A DNA stretch of 64,000 nucleotides from Saururus chinensis (lineage: Eukaryota; Streptophyta; Magnoliopsida; Piperales; Saururaceae): positions 38,376,014 through 38,440,013 of the forward strand of contig CP141144.1 of the NCBI GenBank assembly GCA_035235625.1. The letters run 5' to 3'. Both the position numbers and the translations under genes were made by a program. Positions 11,637-23,969 of this stretch are shown piece after piece. Below the pieces are notes generated by a model. That model searched no databases. It was not told the DNA's origin and saw only the letters and a program-made list of their open reading frames with translations. Numbering within the stretch: the stretch's first letter is position 1; the number at the start of each line of letters is the position of its first letter.

Positions 11637-13039
11637 TGATGGCCTGAAATAATGTTCAATTAAATATTCTCACATTTCAAATTATAATCCTATTTTGTGT
11701 TAATTCAATACTTATTTGGGTCATTTATATTTTGAATAAGTTAGTTGGACCATAATTGAGTTTACATGTCTAAACAGGCTTCAACAGGATCAAATTGAAA
11801 GAGGAAGTGAAGCCCAACTACCCAAAGCTATTTAAAAGTTAAGAATGGGCTCTTAATAGTCTAAACATGCATGGAATGGTCAAACACAACCTTGTGGACC
11901 TGTTAGATTTTAGATTTGCATCAAAAGAACTAAATTCAAGGAGAAGCTGATTTGGACAAATTGATACAACCTTAGTATTTTGATCGTATCTTCCTATATA
12001 TAATTCGGATTGATACGATTCTGGTGGCATTGGAAAGAAGACTTCTGTGGCTACAATCTCTATGTTCGAAAGAAATTCATAATTCTGAAACTATATAGGT
12101 CAAATATGGCATGTAAGGGGATAATTAGTTAACTAACCCGATGCGAGAACATGAAGAATATTTTCATTAGTTGTGATTGATACACATAAGAAAAGACAAT
12201 GAAGCTGATTGGATAACTAAAGGAAGATTCAAAGATACTTATTTGCTAAATAAATCATTGATTTATTTGATTGAGTTATAAGCTAATCATTGCCAAAGAA
12301 GCAACTAATCAGGCAATCAATCATGATGCAATATAGAGATATGATTGGACTTTACTCTTTGAATCAACCCCTTCTACTACTATAAATAGAGGGGTGGACG
12401 TGATAGTGGCATCATCCCCTCCTCTTTGGACCTCTCTTCTCATATTTTTTTCTCCTTTTCTCTTTCTTTGTATTTTTGTTTTTAGTTTTATTGTAATGGC
12501 TTTTTAAGCTCCCAAGCTAAGGCTAGAGGTGATTTGTAACAATCTAATGGAGTTCTATTCATGTTTCATCAATGGTTTAAAGTAAGTATTGGTTATTTAA
12601 AGTGATATTTATTTAATATTTTTTGTCTTCTTGTTTCTTTGTGTTTTAATACATATTACTCTTGAAGAAACAACTGTTTTTATCCTTCACTATCCAAACA
12701 ATTTTCTATCTTTATTTTTAATTTTAATGTTCATATCTTCCGGTTAGATAGAATTTTCATTCCATTCTAACTGTGATAGCATGGCACATGAAGAACATCA
12801 TTAGATGTTACAATGATCCTTAATGCCGTAGTGTTCTCTCATTTTGATTTTTTAACCCTTTAGTGCCTCAATACTCTTCTACTCTTTCTTTCTTAATTTT
12901 TCTTTCCTCTTTTTTTTTTAATAATCATTTTCATTGTTGCACAAGGCTTTCCTTGTGGATCGACATTGTCTACTACAATTGGCAAGTAAAATAAATCTAA
13001 ATTTGACTTCTTCATAGTCTTGGTTCAAACATAACAACA
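11637..13039 (+). mobile_element. Athila-type solo LTR, target duplication ATGTA
   Basis: 1403 bp, starting TGATGGCCTG and ending ACATAACAACA, with ATGTA at both 11632-11636 and 13040-13044. It aligns along its length with the 1390 bp LTR at 25917-27306, which is followed by a tRNA-Asp primer site and Athila-type gag. No internal domain remains, so it is a solo LTR formed by LTR-LTR recombination. It interrupts the interior of element A and is therefore younger than A. A TATA-like CTATAAATAGAGG lies near 12381. Confidence 0.93.
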
Positions 13040-13588
13040 ATGTAGAATAAAAATTAAAATTTACTTATCATTAAACAAATTAGAACTTAGCAAAATTAGA
13101 GTTTTAAGCAATTTTAATATTACACTAGTAAAAAAAATTACAAATCAAAAATCGAATAACGACATTTTCAAATCATTTTTTATTTAAGATAAAAATTCAT
13201 AAAACTTATGTTTGTATCATATCCATTTGCAAAGCATGTAAACATAAATTTCAAATTAAAATCCGCTTGAGAATTGGAGTTCTTAAAATTAGAACCTATA
13301 TTAAATCTAATGTCACACATGTAGAATAGAACATTCAAAATAGAAGTTTGTATTAAGTTCGATATCACACATGCATAACCAAAGAGTTTAAAATCAAATT
13401 TTAAATTAAATTAAAGACAACAAATTCATAACATAAATTTCAAATTATTTTAGATTTAAAGTCAGAATTCATTTCAAATTAATGACAAAATAGTTAAAAC
13501 CAAAATTTCAAATTACATCAAATTTAAAATTAGTATTCATATTAAATCAATATCATTAATAAACATTATGCTCTCGCAGATAGATTAA

Positions 13589-13601
13589 TGCTCTGATACC
13601 A
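13589..13601 (-). other. primer-binding site of element A
   Basis: The minus strand reads TGGTATCAGAGCA, two bases after the 5' LTR edge. This is the standard initiator tRNA-Met primer site and marks 13604 as the start of the 5' LTR. Confidence 0.92.
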
Positions 13602-13603
13602 TT

Positions 13604-15200
13604 TGTAATGCCCTAACCCATGCTAGGGTCCAGAAAATCACGAATAATTTTTTTCTCTTAAGCAAGCAAAAATCATCTGTGTGCAAGAGGTATAACATTC
13701 ATCTATGCATTACGGAGCTTCAAAGGTTCCTCATACATAGACTCAAGTTGTAACATTTATATACACACAACAAAGATTCAAAGTTCATTGTGTATAAATT
13801 AGAATGAAACTAATAATTAATTTGGAACGGACAAACGTAGCCTTGCCATTGATTGCCTATGTATGTATTGGATAACATTCACAATATTAATCCAATACAA
13901 TCGGATCTGAATGTAGTTCTGCCTAACAGCTATTACATATATCAAACAATACAAAAACACATTCGTTAAAATACATGTATCTGAATATTTAATTAGAGTT
14001 AGAAAGAAATCTCATAAATCATTGAAGTCAGACAAAAACCTCATAAATCATTGAAATCAGACAAAAATCTTATAATTCATTAGAGTTAAACCGAAATCTT
14101 ATAAATCATCAGAGTTAAATGGAAGCTAAAAAATTAATGGAACCACACAACTTATTGAACACAATGGAGCAGATTGAATTAAATCCCATCAAAACATATT
14201 AGATCATAATAGAGTATATCATATCATAGCATATCAGGACACCTTAAATCATTTCGGATAAGCATAATAAAGCAATCCAAATCAGAACATATTAGAATAC
14301 ATCATATAATAGTAAATCATACATCTTAATTAGTATATTTTTATCAATAATTAAGATGCGCAAGCATATAAGTCGGTTAACATCGTAAGTTAACTACTTA
14401 AGATGTTTACGTAATATTATACTCATATTAAAATAGAAGAACATAAGTGCTTACTCCGAGAAGATACAGGAAGTGGCGGCGTTTAGAGTTGTTTGTTTCT
14501 TTAGAGTGTCCTCCTTTCAGGTTCAAACATGGCTAGTAGAATCTCTTTTAGCTTTGGAATGTCTTTCTTACTAGGTCTGAAGGTAGCAGATAAAATCTCT
14601 CCTTAACCCGGGACACTTTATGCTTATTGGAGCTTTAGGTAGCATACATAGCATCCCCTTGCCTAGAGCTACTTCTTACTTTCTGTGCCCAGAACCGATG
14701 GACAAAACATCTCCTTATTCGGAGACATTCTCTTTTTGCACTTATAAACTGTGGACGGAGCCTCCCCTTAACTTTGGGGTGCTTCTCTCACTGGGTGGGT
14801 CTTCTGTGGAGGACATAGTCTCCTCTACTATGGGTCACTTTTCTCGTTATGGACCGACAACTGTGGATAGAACCCCCTCTTTCTCGGGTCACTTTTCTTT
14901 CTCTAGTGCTCGAGGACAATGGACAGGGCCTCTTCTTTACTCGGGGCATTTCCTCCACATACAGTCCCCAAATCAAAGAAAGGAACCCTCCATTGTGTAG
15001 AGCATGCTCAATTTAGTTAAGAGTGCTTCTTGAATTGGCTAAATCGGACTTTGAACGATTAAAAATGGAGAAAACGAAGTTTGTAGTTCAAAACTGACTC
15101 AAATGGGGTATTTATATCCCCGAGCTGCATTGAAACAGTGGCACTGCGCCATCAGAAATGGCGGCAATGCCATCGAATGGCACCAAGCGCACCACGATGA
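13604..15200 (-). mobile_element. element A 5' LTR, U3-truncated
   Basis: It begins TGTAATGCCCTAACC and follows the 3' LTR module by module: 29 bp array (four units), hairpin, leader array, conserved leader motif (about 15000-15060) and TATA region (about 15105-15115). Similarity fades near 15120-15200. About 0.5 kb of U3 expected from the 2.12 kb partner is not recognisable, so the outer end is truncated or replaced and no target duplication can be read. Confidence 0.8.
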
Positions 15201-15567
15201 CAAGGAGTCGCTGCTCCGACCTCCTGTGCATGCCTTCAGCCTAAAAAAGATGACCCTAAGCTTCAGGGTACATATCTGACAGCTACCGAGGGCCTCACTC
15301 CGGCCCAAGGCTGATCAATCCTTCCTGGCATTACGTGGACTTGGACCACATACTCGACCGACGTGGACTCTGTCCTAGCCCAATGATGGCAAGGACAAAC
15401 ACTTCTGGCCCGATTCCACCTTTGAACCCCCACTTTCTCTTATGCACGACCCAAAACCTGCAAGAAAGAGTCCTCAAATCCTAATCCTTTCTAGGGGAAG
15501 TAACATTGTCAGCCAATGGCCTCGGGCGTTTGACCACTGCCATGCCCATGTCCTCCACCGTAAGCCA
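15201..15567. other. unassigned DNA left of solo LTR
   Basis: Moderately GC-rich DNA with no convincing frame. It was once continuous with 17239 onward, as the solo LTR with AGCCA duplications separates the two. Confidence 0.5.
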
Positions 15568-17233
15568 TGTGGCGACCGCTAGAAATAATACACGTCATAA
15601 TTCATGTAATTATTATTTAGTTCGGTACATGTGACATTGCATATGGAACCGAACATGACGGTCCGCCGTACAAACATAAGTCAGCCTAACACATAAGAAT
15701 TTTGGAGTTGACGCACAGCTAAAAGATATAACGTAGTCGAAAATTAGAATTCAGTCCATAGTACACTGTATGTAGAACGTTCATATTACAGAATTACAAA
15801 ATTCAAGCAAGTCTAAAAATATAACATTACAGAGGTAGAAAAGTAAAAGAGACTAAACAGAGAATTCTTCGGTTGACCCCTCCGGGTTGGTTTTACTACC
15901 TGCAGATTCTGTGGGTGGGTGAGTATTTTTATACCCAGTAGGTAGGATTAAAATCTAATTTAATGCTAAGTAACAGATCGTAATAATTTTTTTTTTTGCA
16001 TAACTGATTCTGAAACCAATTCAAAAAAACGTCGGTTCATCCGATGACGAGAAATCCAGAGCCGTGATACCGACAGCGTTCCTCCAACGCTCATGGGGCA
16101 ACCGGAAGCTCAAAAGGCAGGAGTTTTCCCATGATACTCCATACCTATATGCACGTGCCTAATACCGATATTTCCTTCGGTAGGTATCCAGAAAATATTG
16201 TTCTAGGTATAACCCTAGAACTCCTCAGAAAACACATATATCATGCCATGATGTGCATAAAATATTTCTTTTTGAAAACGTAAGAAGAGACATACGATTG
16301 ACTAAAAACGATCCATAAAGAAACAAAGTATACACGTAGAGCATAAATTTAGACTTTAAGACTCCCTACCTTAAAATGGGAGTAGAAATTTCATGCTTGT
16401 AGAAGGCTTGTATTGAAAATCTGGCCCCGTCACAGTCGATTTAGTTAGGAACGCTTTTTGAACGGGTTGAAACGGACTTAAAACGGCTTAGAACGGAGGG
16501 TCAGAAGCTTTGACTGGAGGTGAAAGTGAATGGTAAAAATGAAATGGCGGCGTATTTATAGGAAAGGAGGACCGGGCGATGCGCGACGCGTGTCTACCAC
16601 GCATCGCGCGGCCAAACTGCGCACCGCGCGACGCGTGTCTGCCATGCGGAATCGCGCGTGTCGCACGATCCCGCGCCGCAACACGGAACCCGACACGCGG
16701 GTTCCGTGTGTAGCGCGGTCCAGCCGCGGACAGCGCGTGGTCCGCACGGGCTGCGCGGTTCCACGCGCCGCACGGTACACCGCGCGCGGGTCCCGAGCCC
16801 ACCGTACAGACAAACCGCGCGATGCCACATCGCGCGTCGCGCGGTAAAATCTCGGCTGACGCAAGCATTGCGTCAGCCGTTAATAAAATATTATTTTCTT
16901 TTTTTTTCTTTTTTAAAACTTAAAATAGCCATAACTTTTTACCTATATTTCGGAATTATACGTTCTTGGTACCGACGGACTCGTATCGATGAGCCCTTCG
17001 AAATAAGACCACTCAAGGATAGGTTTTACCGTAGTTTCATTGTGGGCCCGCTTATGATGCACACTTCCACGATCGCTACATACGGTCACTATCTCCGAAT
17101 CAAGTGTTTCAAAAATCTTTAAGTTTGTTTTTTAAAGTTCTACAACATTCATTTATGTCCTGAAAGCAAAATAACGTTCTAATAATATATAAAATTCTAA
17201 CAGTAAGATTTACCTCGGATCTGGGTTGTCACA
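15568..17233 (-). mobile_element. solo LTR, target duplication AGCCA
   Basis: 1666 bp from TGTGGCGACC to GGTTGTCACA, flanked by AGCCA at 15563-15567 and 17234-17238. Orientation is minus: the TATA box CCTATAAATACG reads on that strand at about 16550-16562, with the conserved leader motif at 16434-16500 downstream of it. It also carries the dyad at about 15919-15942 and the CATGGGG module at 16056-16195. Upstream of the TATA box lie about 300 bp of very CpG-dense DNA. No coding sequence is supported. Confidence 0.93.
16560..16860. other. CpG-dense block in solo LTR U3
   Basis: Dense CGCG, CGCGCG and ACGCG words over about 300 bp, in strong contrast with the A/T-rich surroundings. It sits directly upstream of the minus-strand TATA box. 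Long frames on both strands (102-126 codons) result from the rarity of TA-containing stop codons here. Confidence 0.75.
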
Positions 17234-17238
17234 AGCCA

Positions 17239-17999
17239 TACTTAATGCACAACCTCCCACACAATGGTTTTGGTTGTGGGTGGTGATTGGAGATGTCACT
17301 TCCTTTGTCAGCCACCTACTCCAGACCTTAGTGCCTAAACCTTTGTTTGGGGGACCACCACTGGTAAACCCCATCTCTTCCATGACCAACCACCTAAAGG
17401 ACCGCCCTTTTTAAGGTTTGACCATGATAGCACGTGTAAATGGTGTTCGACAGCTCATCCTGCTTGTGAGTGGTTGGATTCTTCTCCCACCAGCCTGAGT
17501 CGGTTTGGGACACACAACAATCTGTCCTCCCTTGTAGTTGCACTTTTGTCATGCACGCTTGTGGTCGCATGTGTAGTTTAGGTTAGAGGCATTGCCCTTG
17601 TAGCATTTGGTGATTAGCAGATACCACCACTAGTCAATATGATCGCTAAAGTCCTTTTCAGTCTCTCCTAAGTCCATGAGTACACAACCAAGCGCTTTAC
17701 CCTTTTGTATGGCCTCGATAATACAAAATAGTTGCTGCTAGGTGTGGTCCGCAGCAAATTTCAACGTCTTGTGGCCACCAAAGTATTTTTAGCGGTTGGC
17801 CGACCTCCAATTAGTCACCCCCCCATTTTGTGGTCACTTCTACCATTTCTAGTGGGATAACCTTGTGTCCAGATGCCCTAGTTTGCCAAATCAATTACTT
17901 TGAGAAAAGTCAGCCCTACCTTACTAAGATTAATTCCAGTGTCTCTAAAAGTTCTCAAGATAGCAGTCTCTCAGCGATGCTTTCGGCCGCCATCTTAAG
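17239..17999. other. unassigned DNA right of solo LTR
   Basis: Moderate GC with short frames (62 codons at 17226-17414 and 17830-18018) lacking domains. It may be an old gene or repeat remnant. Nothing specific is recognised. Confidence 0.4.
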
Positions 18000-19560
18000 G
18001 TTAAGGAGCAATAAGTAGGAGACCTAGGGGATGCAGGGATTTAGAAGACATAAGGTTCAGAGCTTCTTGGGAGGATTGTGAGTTAGGGAGAGTTGACAGT
18101 ATAATTGTACACACATAATGTACCTAATATGAATTATAATAGAAGAATAATGAGTAAGGAATTAGTAAGAGTTTGATCACTAGATCTAGACTTGGAGGAT
18201 GTCAATTGAGGAGCTCAAATAAGATGATTTAGTTTGAAGGCAGATTGTGTGGAATGTAAGGTTGTAAGAAAATGATGGTAAGAGTATGCTAGTATGGAGT
18301 TTGAGTTTAACAAGTAAAGCTATGCAAAGATCCATCAGACTATAAGGGTAAGAGTGAGTTATGAGTACAGAATGGATGAGTTAAGTGAAGTATGTTACTC
18401 TTACAGATTAGAGCTCCAGAATGGGCGCAGTTTTTGAAGAATGTAAGATAGAAGTAGTTTCGAGCATAATTATATTGGCATAAATTACATAATATGAACT
18501 TGAGTTATAAGTAAACATAATTTTGATAACATTGTAAGTTGAGATTGAGGGCTTCGATGGATTAAGTTCTGTGTTTGAGCAAGTCGATAAGCAATCGGTT
18601 GAGCATCCTTCCAGGTCTAGCCCAGGTTTTATCCTACGAGATTTGGTCTTAGTACTATATTTATACCAAGACGTTTGATGCTTCATTGAAAGCATTGTAA
18701 TTTTATGCCCTTTGTTGGCATTGTATGTCTTTCGGCATATAGATCGCATGGTATGTTCTTCCCAAGAGTGGCACCGTATGATTTTCGTCCATAGTTGGCA
18801 CTATATGGCCCCAGATAGTGGGCATAAGTAAGTAATGTCATGGATATACTTTAACCTATTTGATTTTATGCCCCATGAGCATAAGTGTGCCTTTCCTTCG
18901 AAAAAGTCAATGACATTTAGTTGCTCCCCGAAGGTTAATGTGACGCCTCAGTGGCATTCCTTTCCTTTTAGACGCTGAAGCTTATTAATTGTAATGAGCT
19001 TCAATTGTCGATAGTATGTGTGTGATAGTAGAACTAAGCTTCTAAGTATAAGATTGTACGCATAAGGTCGTATATGTAGATTATACGAGTAAGGTCATAT
19101 GGGTAAGATATTAAGAGTAAGGTCATACAAGTATGTGTAAGTTGTATGGGTAGGCGTACAATTGTATGAGTAAGTTGGTAAGACTTTGATTTAGAGTGTA
19201 AGTGTAATAGTATGTCATAAGAGTAAGTGTAAGTTCAACTAGTGTGATGGTTTGTGTGTGAGACGGTGTTAATGTTTCATATATTTCTTGCTTCATGTGT
19301 AGTTGCATGAACACATTTATGTATGAACTTACGAAATTCATTAATTTGTTTCTACTACCAGGTATGGAAATACTCATTTCTCCTATTTTTTTAGCCCCTT
19401 ATTCCAGAGGCTTTTGTAGGTTGACCGACAAATTTTTGGATTGGACTCTGCTCCCCATGGTGGACCGTTCTTCCTTGACCTTGGGGTGTAGTAGACTCGT
19501 AGTGAGGCTATGTTATTTTTGTGCCACGATCTCAACTATTGAGTAAGGTGTGAGTTACAT
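18000..19560 (+). mobile_element. LTR fragment related to the 4.68 kb solo LTR
   Basis: The order of features matches the reverse complement of about 43000-44350: a GTTGAG...CGGATTAAGTTC-like start of the module series, an ACGTTTGATGC segment, repeated GTGCCA...TATGG words, GGGCATAAG, CTCCCCGAAGGTTAA near 18930, GAGTAAGGTCATA repeats at 19060-19230 and a degenerate dyad near 19362-19380. Both LTR ends are missing and the edges are approximate. Confidence 0.65.
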
Positions 19561-19583
19561 TCCTTGTGTTATTTTTCTTGACT

Positions 19584-19588
<5 letters not shown>

Positions 19589-19620
<32 letters not shown>
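19589..19620. repeat. (AT)n microsatellite
   Basis: An AT dinucleotide run of about 32 bp just after the LTR fragment. Confidence 0.95.
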
Positions 19621-19625
<5 letters not shown>

Positions 19626-21199
19626 AGAACTCAGACTGTAACTTGTACTCAAAGAGGCCTAGGATGTATTTTGTTTTAAAGACCATAGCTTTGGCAGGTT
19701 TCACTTTTATGTTTTTGTTTTTGGTAATGCCTGGGAATGTTGGTTTGGTTGCATGATAAATTAATTTATAAGACTCATTTTCTCATGTTTTGAATTTTGT
19801 TGTTTCTTTTGATTTACATTCATATTTTAAAATAAAATTTTAGTAAAATTTTAAAGTAAATGCATGGAAAAAGCTTGGGCGTGGTTCATGAACTAGTTTT
19901 ATATTGGGATATGTGATGGACATATGTTGGTTTGATGAGTTCATTCATTTGTATACCTTTAAGTGATGATTATAACATGATTTGGCTTTAATGAGTATTT
20001 TTATAATTATAGCTTTAACTTTTTGTCTATTCATGTCAAAAAGGGGGAGAAGTGATTAATGAAAATCAAAGCGCTTATCTTTATAATTGATCGAATAGTA
20101 CTATGGAAATTAATTAAATTTTAGCTATACAAGATAAATATAGGGTTATACAAGGCTTTTTGAGATTAATTCCAAAGAAAAAAGTTTAAGTTAATTGAAT
20201 CTTTGTAGTGTGAAGTTATTTTGTACAATTTGAAAGTTAATGCACTGTGTCAAGAGTTGTCATTTTATTTTAATTTTGAGCTTTTGGCCAAAGTAGACTC
20301 GTACTTTGGTGAAATAACCAAAATGTGAACAAGTATCTACTATTGACCAAAGTAGAATTGCTCATGTGGGAACTTGTAAGCATGTGAAAAATTTTGACTT
20401 AACTACCCACTCCTTCATTATATGACAAGCCGACAGGAAAAACACGCTAGATCGGTCGTTCAGTCTGGGAAAAAGATGTCTTCTTCTTCTCCCGTATGAC
20501 TTCATCTCGTGGTGATTTTACCTCTTATATGGCTTCCTCCTCTTGGGTAGGTTCTTCTTCCTCATATTTTCATTTACCCAGTTGCTTCCTCTTCTCTGCT
20601 TCTTTTCTCCGGTATTTCACATCTTCTAGCTCTGAAGACCCAGTAGTTTATTTCCCTTCCACCAACTAGATTTGTTTAGGTTATTTGGGATGATGAAAAA
20701 GATGTTATATGATGAAAAATGTTATTTTGGGTTGGTTATATCTTTGACACTAAGTAGTTTTTGCTAGTAAGGTTTTCTGGGTAGCTGAAAAATTGGAAAC
20801 TAAAAAATTGGAACACTTGATCATTGTAATACTGGAAAAGTAGAAAACTGGATTACTTATATGATATGATAAGAGTATGGAAAGGGACACAAAAGGTTTG
20901 TTATGTGTTTGGGACGTCCATTGGGATGCAAGTGGTAGGAAATATGATTTCAACAATGTGGAAACAAAATTAATTTAATCACCTTTTAAGTTTTTCATTT
21001 CAATTTTTTAGGATTTATGTTTTCGAGTTTTTAAATTTTTTAGTTTTCTAGTTTTGCAGTTTGACAGTATGCCAGTTTTCCTTTTAACACATGGATTATT
21101 CTAGTCGATGCATGCATATATATAGGGTTCCTCCTATTTTTCCTCCTATGTTGAAACCCTAGTTTAGGCTTTTTTAGGGTTTTTGTTCATATATTTTTT
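19621..21199. other. unassigned region with a Sirevirus-like polypurine signature
   Basis: At 20036-20055 the sequence TGTCAAAAAGGGGGAGAAG is followed by TGATTAATG. This resembles the purine tract and LTR junction of Sirevirus-type copia elements, so a degraded LTR could begin near 20056. I could not find its other end or a pol region. The C/T-rich part at 20475-20690 has no usable frame. Confidence 0.35.
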
Positions 21200-21209
21200 C
21201 AAAAATTGC

Positions 21210-22930
21210 TCATTTTTGTGAACTATGATTTTCCCTCTCACCGTTCCCGAAATTGCTCATTTGTGCTGAAATATGAGATAATTCTTTTAGAACAAAATAA
21301 CAAATATGTGAGTAAACAAGACAATAATAATTAACAATAATTCCCTGATTATCGTCACTTAGGTTCCCTACTACATCTCTAGAATTTGACGTATCACTAC
21401 TAAATTTAGATCCATTGTCATCCCACTCCCTAATCAAACTACATCCTATCCACCCTTCATCAATCTTCAACACATGGCATCCATGATTTATTAGGCTTGT
21501 TTTTCTTGTTTCAGAGGGGCACTAAGGGTTCAATAGCTCTATTAATTATGACTCCAATGAAGTGATATGAAAAGAAAACATATGACGAGTGACTAAGTCA
21601 TTCTATCATGCACAACATATAAATTCATACCATAAAAGTTTTTTTTGTCAACAATTGTAAGCTATTAACTTCCTTAGTTGGTGCACGTCCTCACCTATGA
21701 AGTCAAAAGCATAGCGGTGTGACAAATACCACATGTATAAGCACCACAAACCCCACAGTCATCACAATTAAAATCTGACATTCCCATATACGGAACACAA
21801 CCAAAATCCAATGATTATTGTTGACATGGAGTGGGAAGTGTTGTGCTGAAAATTTTGAAAATGGTGTTCCATTCACAACTTAACATGCTCTTCAATGATT
21901 CTACAACTGTTGTCCACATGGCTGCCTATTGCCCTAACTCTGGCAGCTTGCCATGTTCACTTTTAAATGTAATCCATTGATCCAATGCATCCTTGCAGTC
22001 ATGCACAAGTAGTCTATGCAAACACATTACTATGTACCACATCTTCACAAGATTCAATTGACATTTATCCACTTCATAGTTATCCTATTGATAGTTATTT
22101 AGTCGATAGTTCATAGTTTTTTGTATAAAAAAAGACTTACTAGGAAATGAAGTGAGTGAAATGTATGGTCCTTAACCCAACGAGGCCTATGGTTGCGTAG
22201 GAGTGTCACATATGCATCAATGTGCTATATGTAAACAAAACCAATAGATTAAATCAAATTCCTTATTTAGCTCTTACAGTCATACATTAAAATGAATTAA
22301 ATCAATATACATACTCCATCTCCAATCCAACTCTGAGGGTTTGTAAAATCCTTCAAGAATGATAAGGCTATTAGGGTGCCCCCAAGGTCTATATATTTGC
22401 TTATTACAAATATCATCCCACAAATCAAATACAATGCCGACTAAATAACTAATATTATTAACAGTGCCGCATTGGGAATAGTAACAAATAAACTCACTTC
22501 TTCATACCCGGAATGAAACTTTGACCTCCCAAATATTCACAGTAGGAGGCTGTCTTTCTTTAAGCATTTAGGAACTGATGGGAGAGCAGGGGCCGAGTCA
22601 ACAAATCTAAGGCTAGTCACCATGCATAATTCCTTAGGGGATAGCTTGATGCTCAACCTCTCATTCACTTCAAATAGGAATTCCCCCTTATGCCTCCTTA
22701 GGAGATGGTGGAAAGCTTGGGCAAGGAACATGTTTCATGTAACCTCACATTGCAATTATTTACCAAAACATATTTTCTCGAATAACTTCTTCTGCACTTT
22801 GTGCTTGTCAAAGTGCTCTTTTAATTGTCCAATGTAATAATAAGTAGATTTGCATTTGGGATCACCTTCATATAGGTTATTCTGGACATGTTTCCCCTTT
22901 ATGTTTGTTTTGCATGCAACCTATGAAATT
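21210..22930 (-). pseudogene. transposon gene with Ulp1-like peptidase, broken
   Basis: Minus-strand coding remnants occur in order. At 22731-22537 an FHHLLRRHKGEF...ERLSIKLSPKELCMVTSLRF-type segment resembles the DUF1985 domain of plant transposon proteins. At about 22080-21880 a frame contains KMWYIVMCLH and KDALDQWITFKSEHG, broken by one stop. At about 21822-21790 NNNHWILVVF fits the catalytic His block of Ulp1/C48 cysteine peptidases, and at about 21763-21753 CDDCGV fits the catalytic Cys block, with a frameshift just after it. DUF1985 plus C48 is typical of captured Ulp-like genes in plant DNA transposons. Stops and frameshifts make it non-functional. The His-to-Cys spacing looks shorter than in intact proteases. 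Element termini were not found. Confidence 0.55.
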
Positions 22931-23969
22931 TCCTATACAAAGATATCATATTAAAATCAATGACAAAATATAAGGTTGCACAAAGATGTTAGATTAAAAT
23001 CAATCAAAAAGAAAAATAGTGAAAAATGTAAAATGAAGCTATTAGTTCCAGTATGTATATATGAAAAAGAGTAACCATGCCTAAAACAACTGATTATTGC
23101 TCGCTAATAAGGAGGTTTTCTTACTATACAATACACAAAAGTAATAATTCTTTATTATCTAGTTTTTCAATTTTATAGTTATTCAGTTTTATAGATATCC
23201 AGTTTTATAGTTTTCTAGTTTTTTAGTTCTCCAGCCTTATGAAATGTTACCTTTGTAGGAGATGAAATAAGAGCTATATGCTATCACACAAAATAACCAA
23301 TCTAATCACTTGCCCTAATTCACAAAAATATCCACCTAGCCCAATGTGAGTACCCCACTAACAACAAGTGAATATAAGATTCAATTCTCACATGGATAAG
23401 TTTAGTTAGGTAAATCTTTAAAACTTCCCAACATTTTGGTTATACAACCAAACTAGGAGTTTCGCAACATGAAGCAAAAATATTTACTTCAGGTTTTAAA
23501 ATGTGTAACTTGCAAATGACCAGTTTTTCAGCTTTATAGTTAACTAGCAAATTTACTTTAGGTTTCATCTAGGCTTCTTAAATTTCCACTTTTCTAGTTT
23601 TATAGTTTCCCAAGTTTATAGATATCTAGTTCACAAATTTCATTTAGTCCATTCTTCAGAAAAATTACCTCCATTCAAATCAAGCTCAACATAGAAGATG
23701 CAACAAGTGCCATACATAAGTGATAAGCAACAAAAATAAAAGAGTAAAGAGAGAATAAATATGCAACAATGATTTGCCCTAATCCAGGATACAAGCACCA
23801 CTACCTGATCAACCCTAAGAAATAAAATCAAGAATCAACAAGAATAATATTAAACAAACAAATAATCAATATAAGCAAGAACTTACTAGAGGGGAACAAA
23901 GAGTGTGCATGGTGGTTGCAGCCTTCATGGCAACAGCAGGAGAGGGGATGGAAAGCATGCCACAAGAGT
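22931..23969. other. unassigned AT-rich DNA with CAGTTTTATAGTT-type words
   Basis: Between about 23160 and 23630 short words of the form AGTTTTATAGTT / TCTAGTTTT recur roughly a dozen times, and a similar patch lies at 21005-21085. This is low-complexity decay or a diverged satellite. No gene is seen. Confidence 0.4.

Larger units (their letters stand above)
9534..13588 (-). other. element A noncoding interior
   Basis: About 2.6 kb of A/T-rich DNA after the solo LTR at 11637-13039 is removed. It has repeated AAATTCAAAATC-like words and no gag/pol frame. Frames such as 11282-11482 are short and domain-free. Two tandem copies of the CATGGGG module lie at 10036-10305. Confidence 0.75.

Noticed and set aside
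13589..13601. TGGTATCAGAGCA as part of a tRNA-iMet gene
   Set aside because: Only the 3' acceptor complement is present, at an LTR edge, with no cloverleaf around it. It is a primer-binding site.
14620..15000. 126-codon plus-strand frame
   Set aside because: It lies in the leader array of the element A 5' LTR, antisense to the element, with no domain.
16488..16868. Overlapping frames of 102-126 codons on both strands
   Set aside because: They lie in the CpG-dense U3 of a solo LTR, where stop codons are rare by composition. Both strands are open at once and no domain appears.
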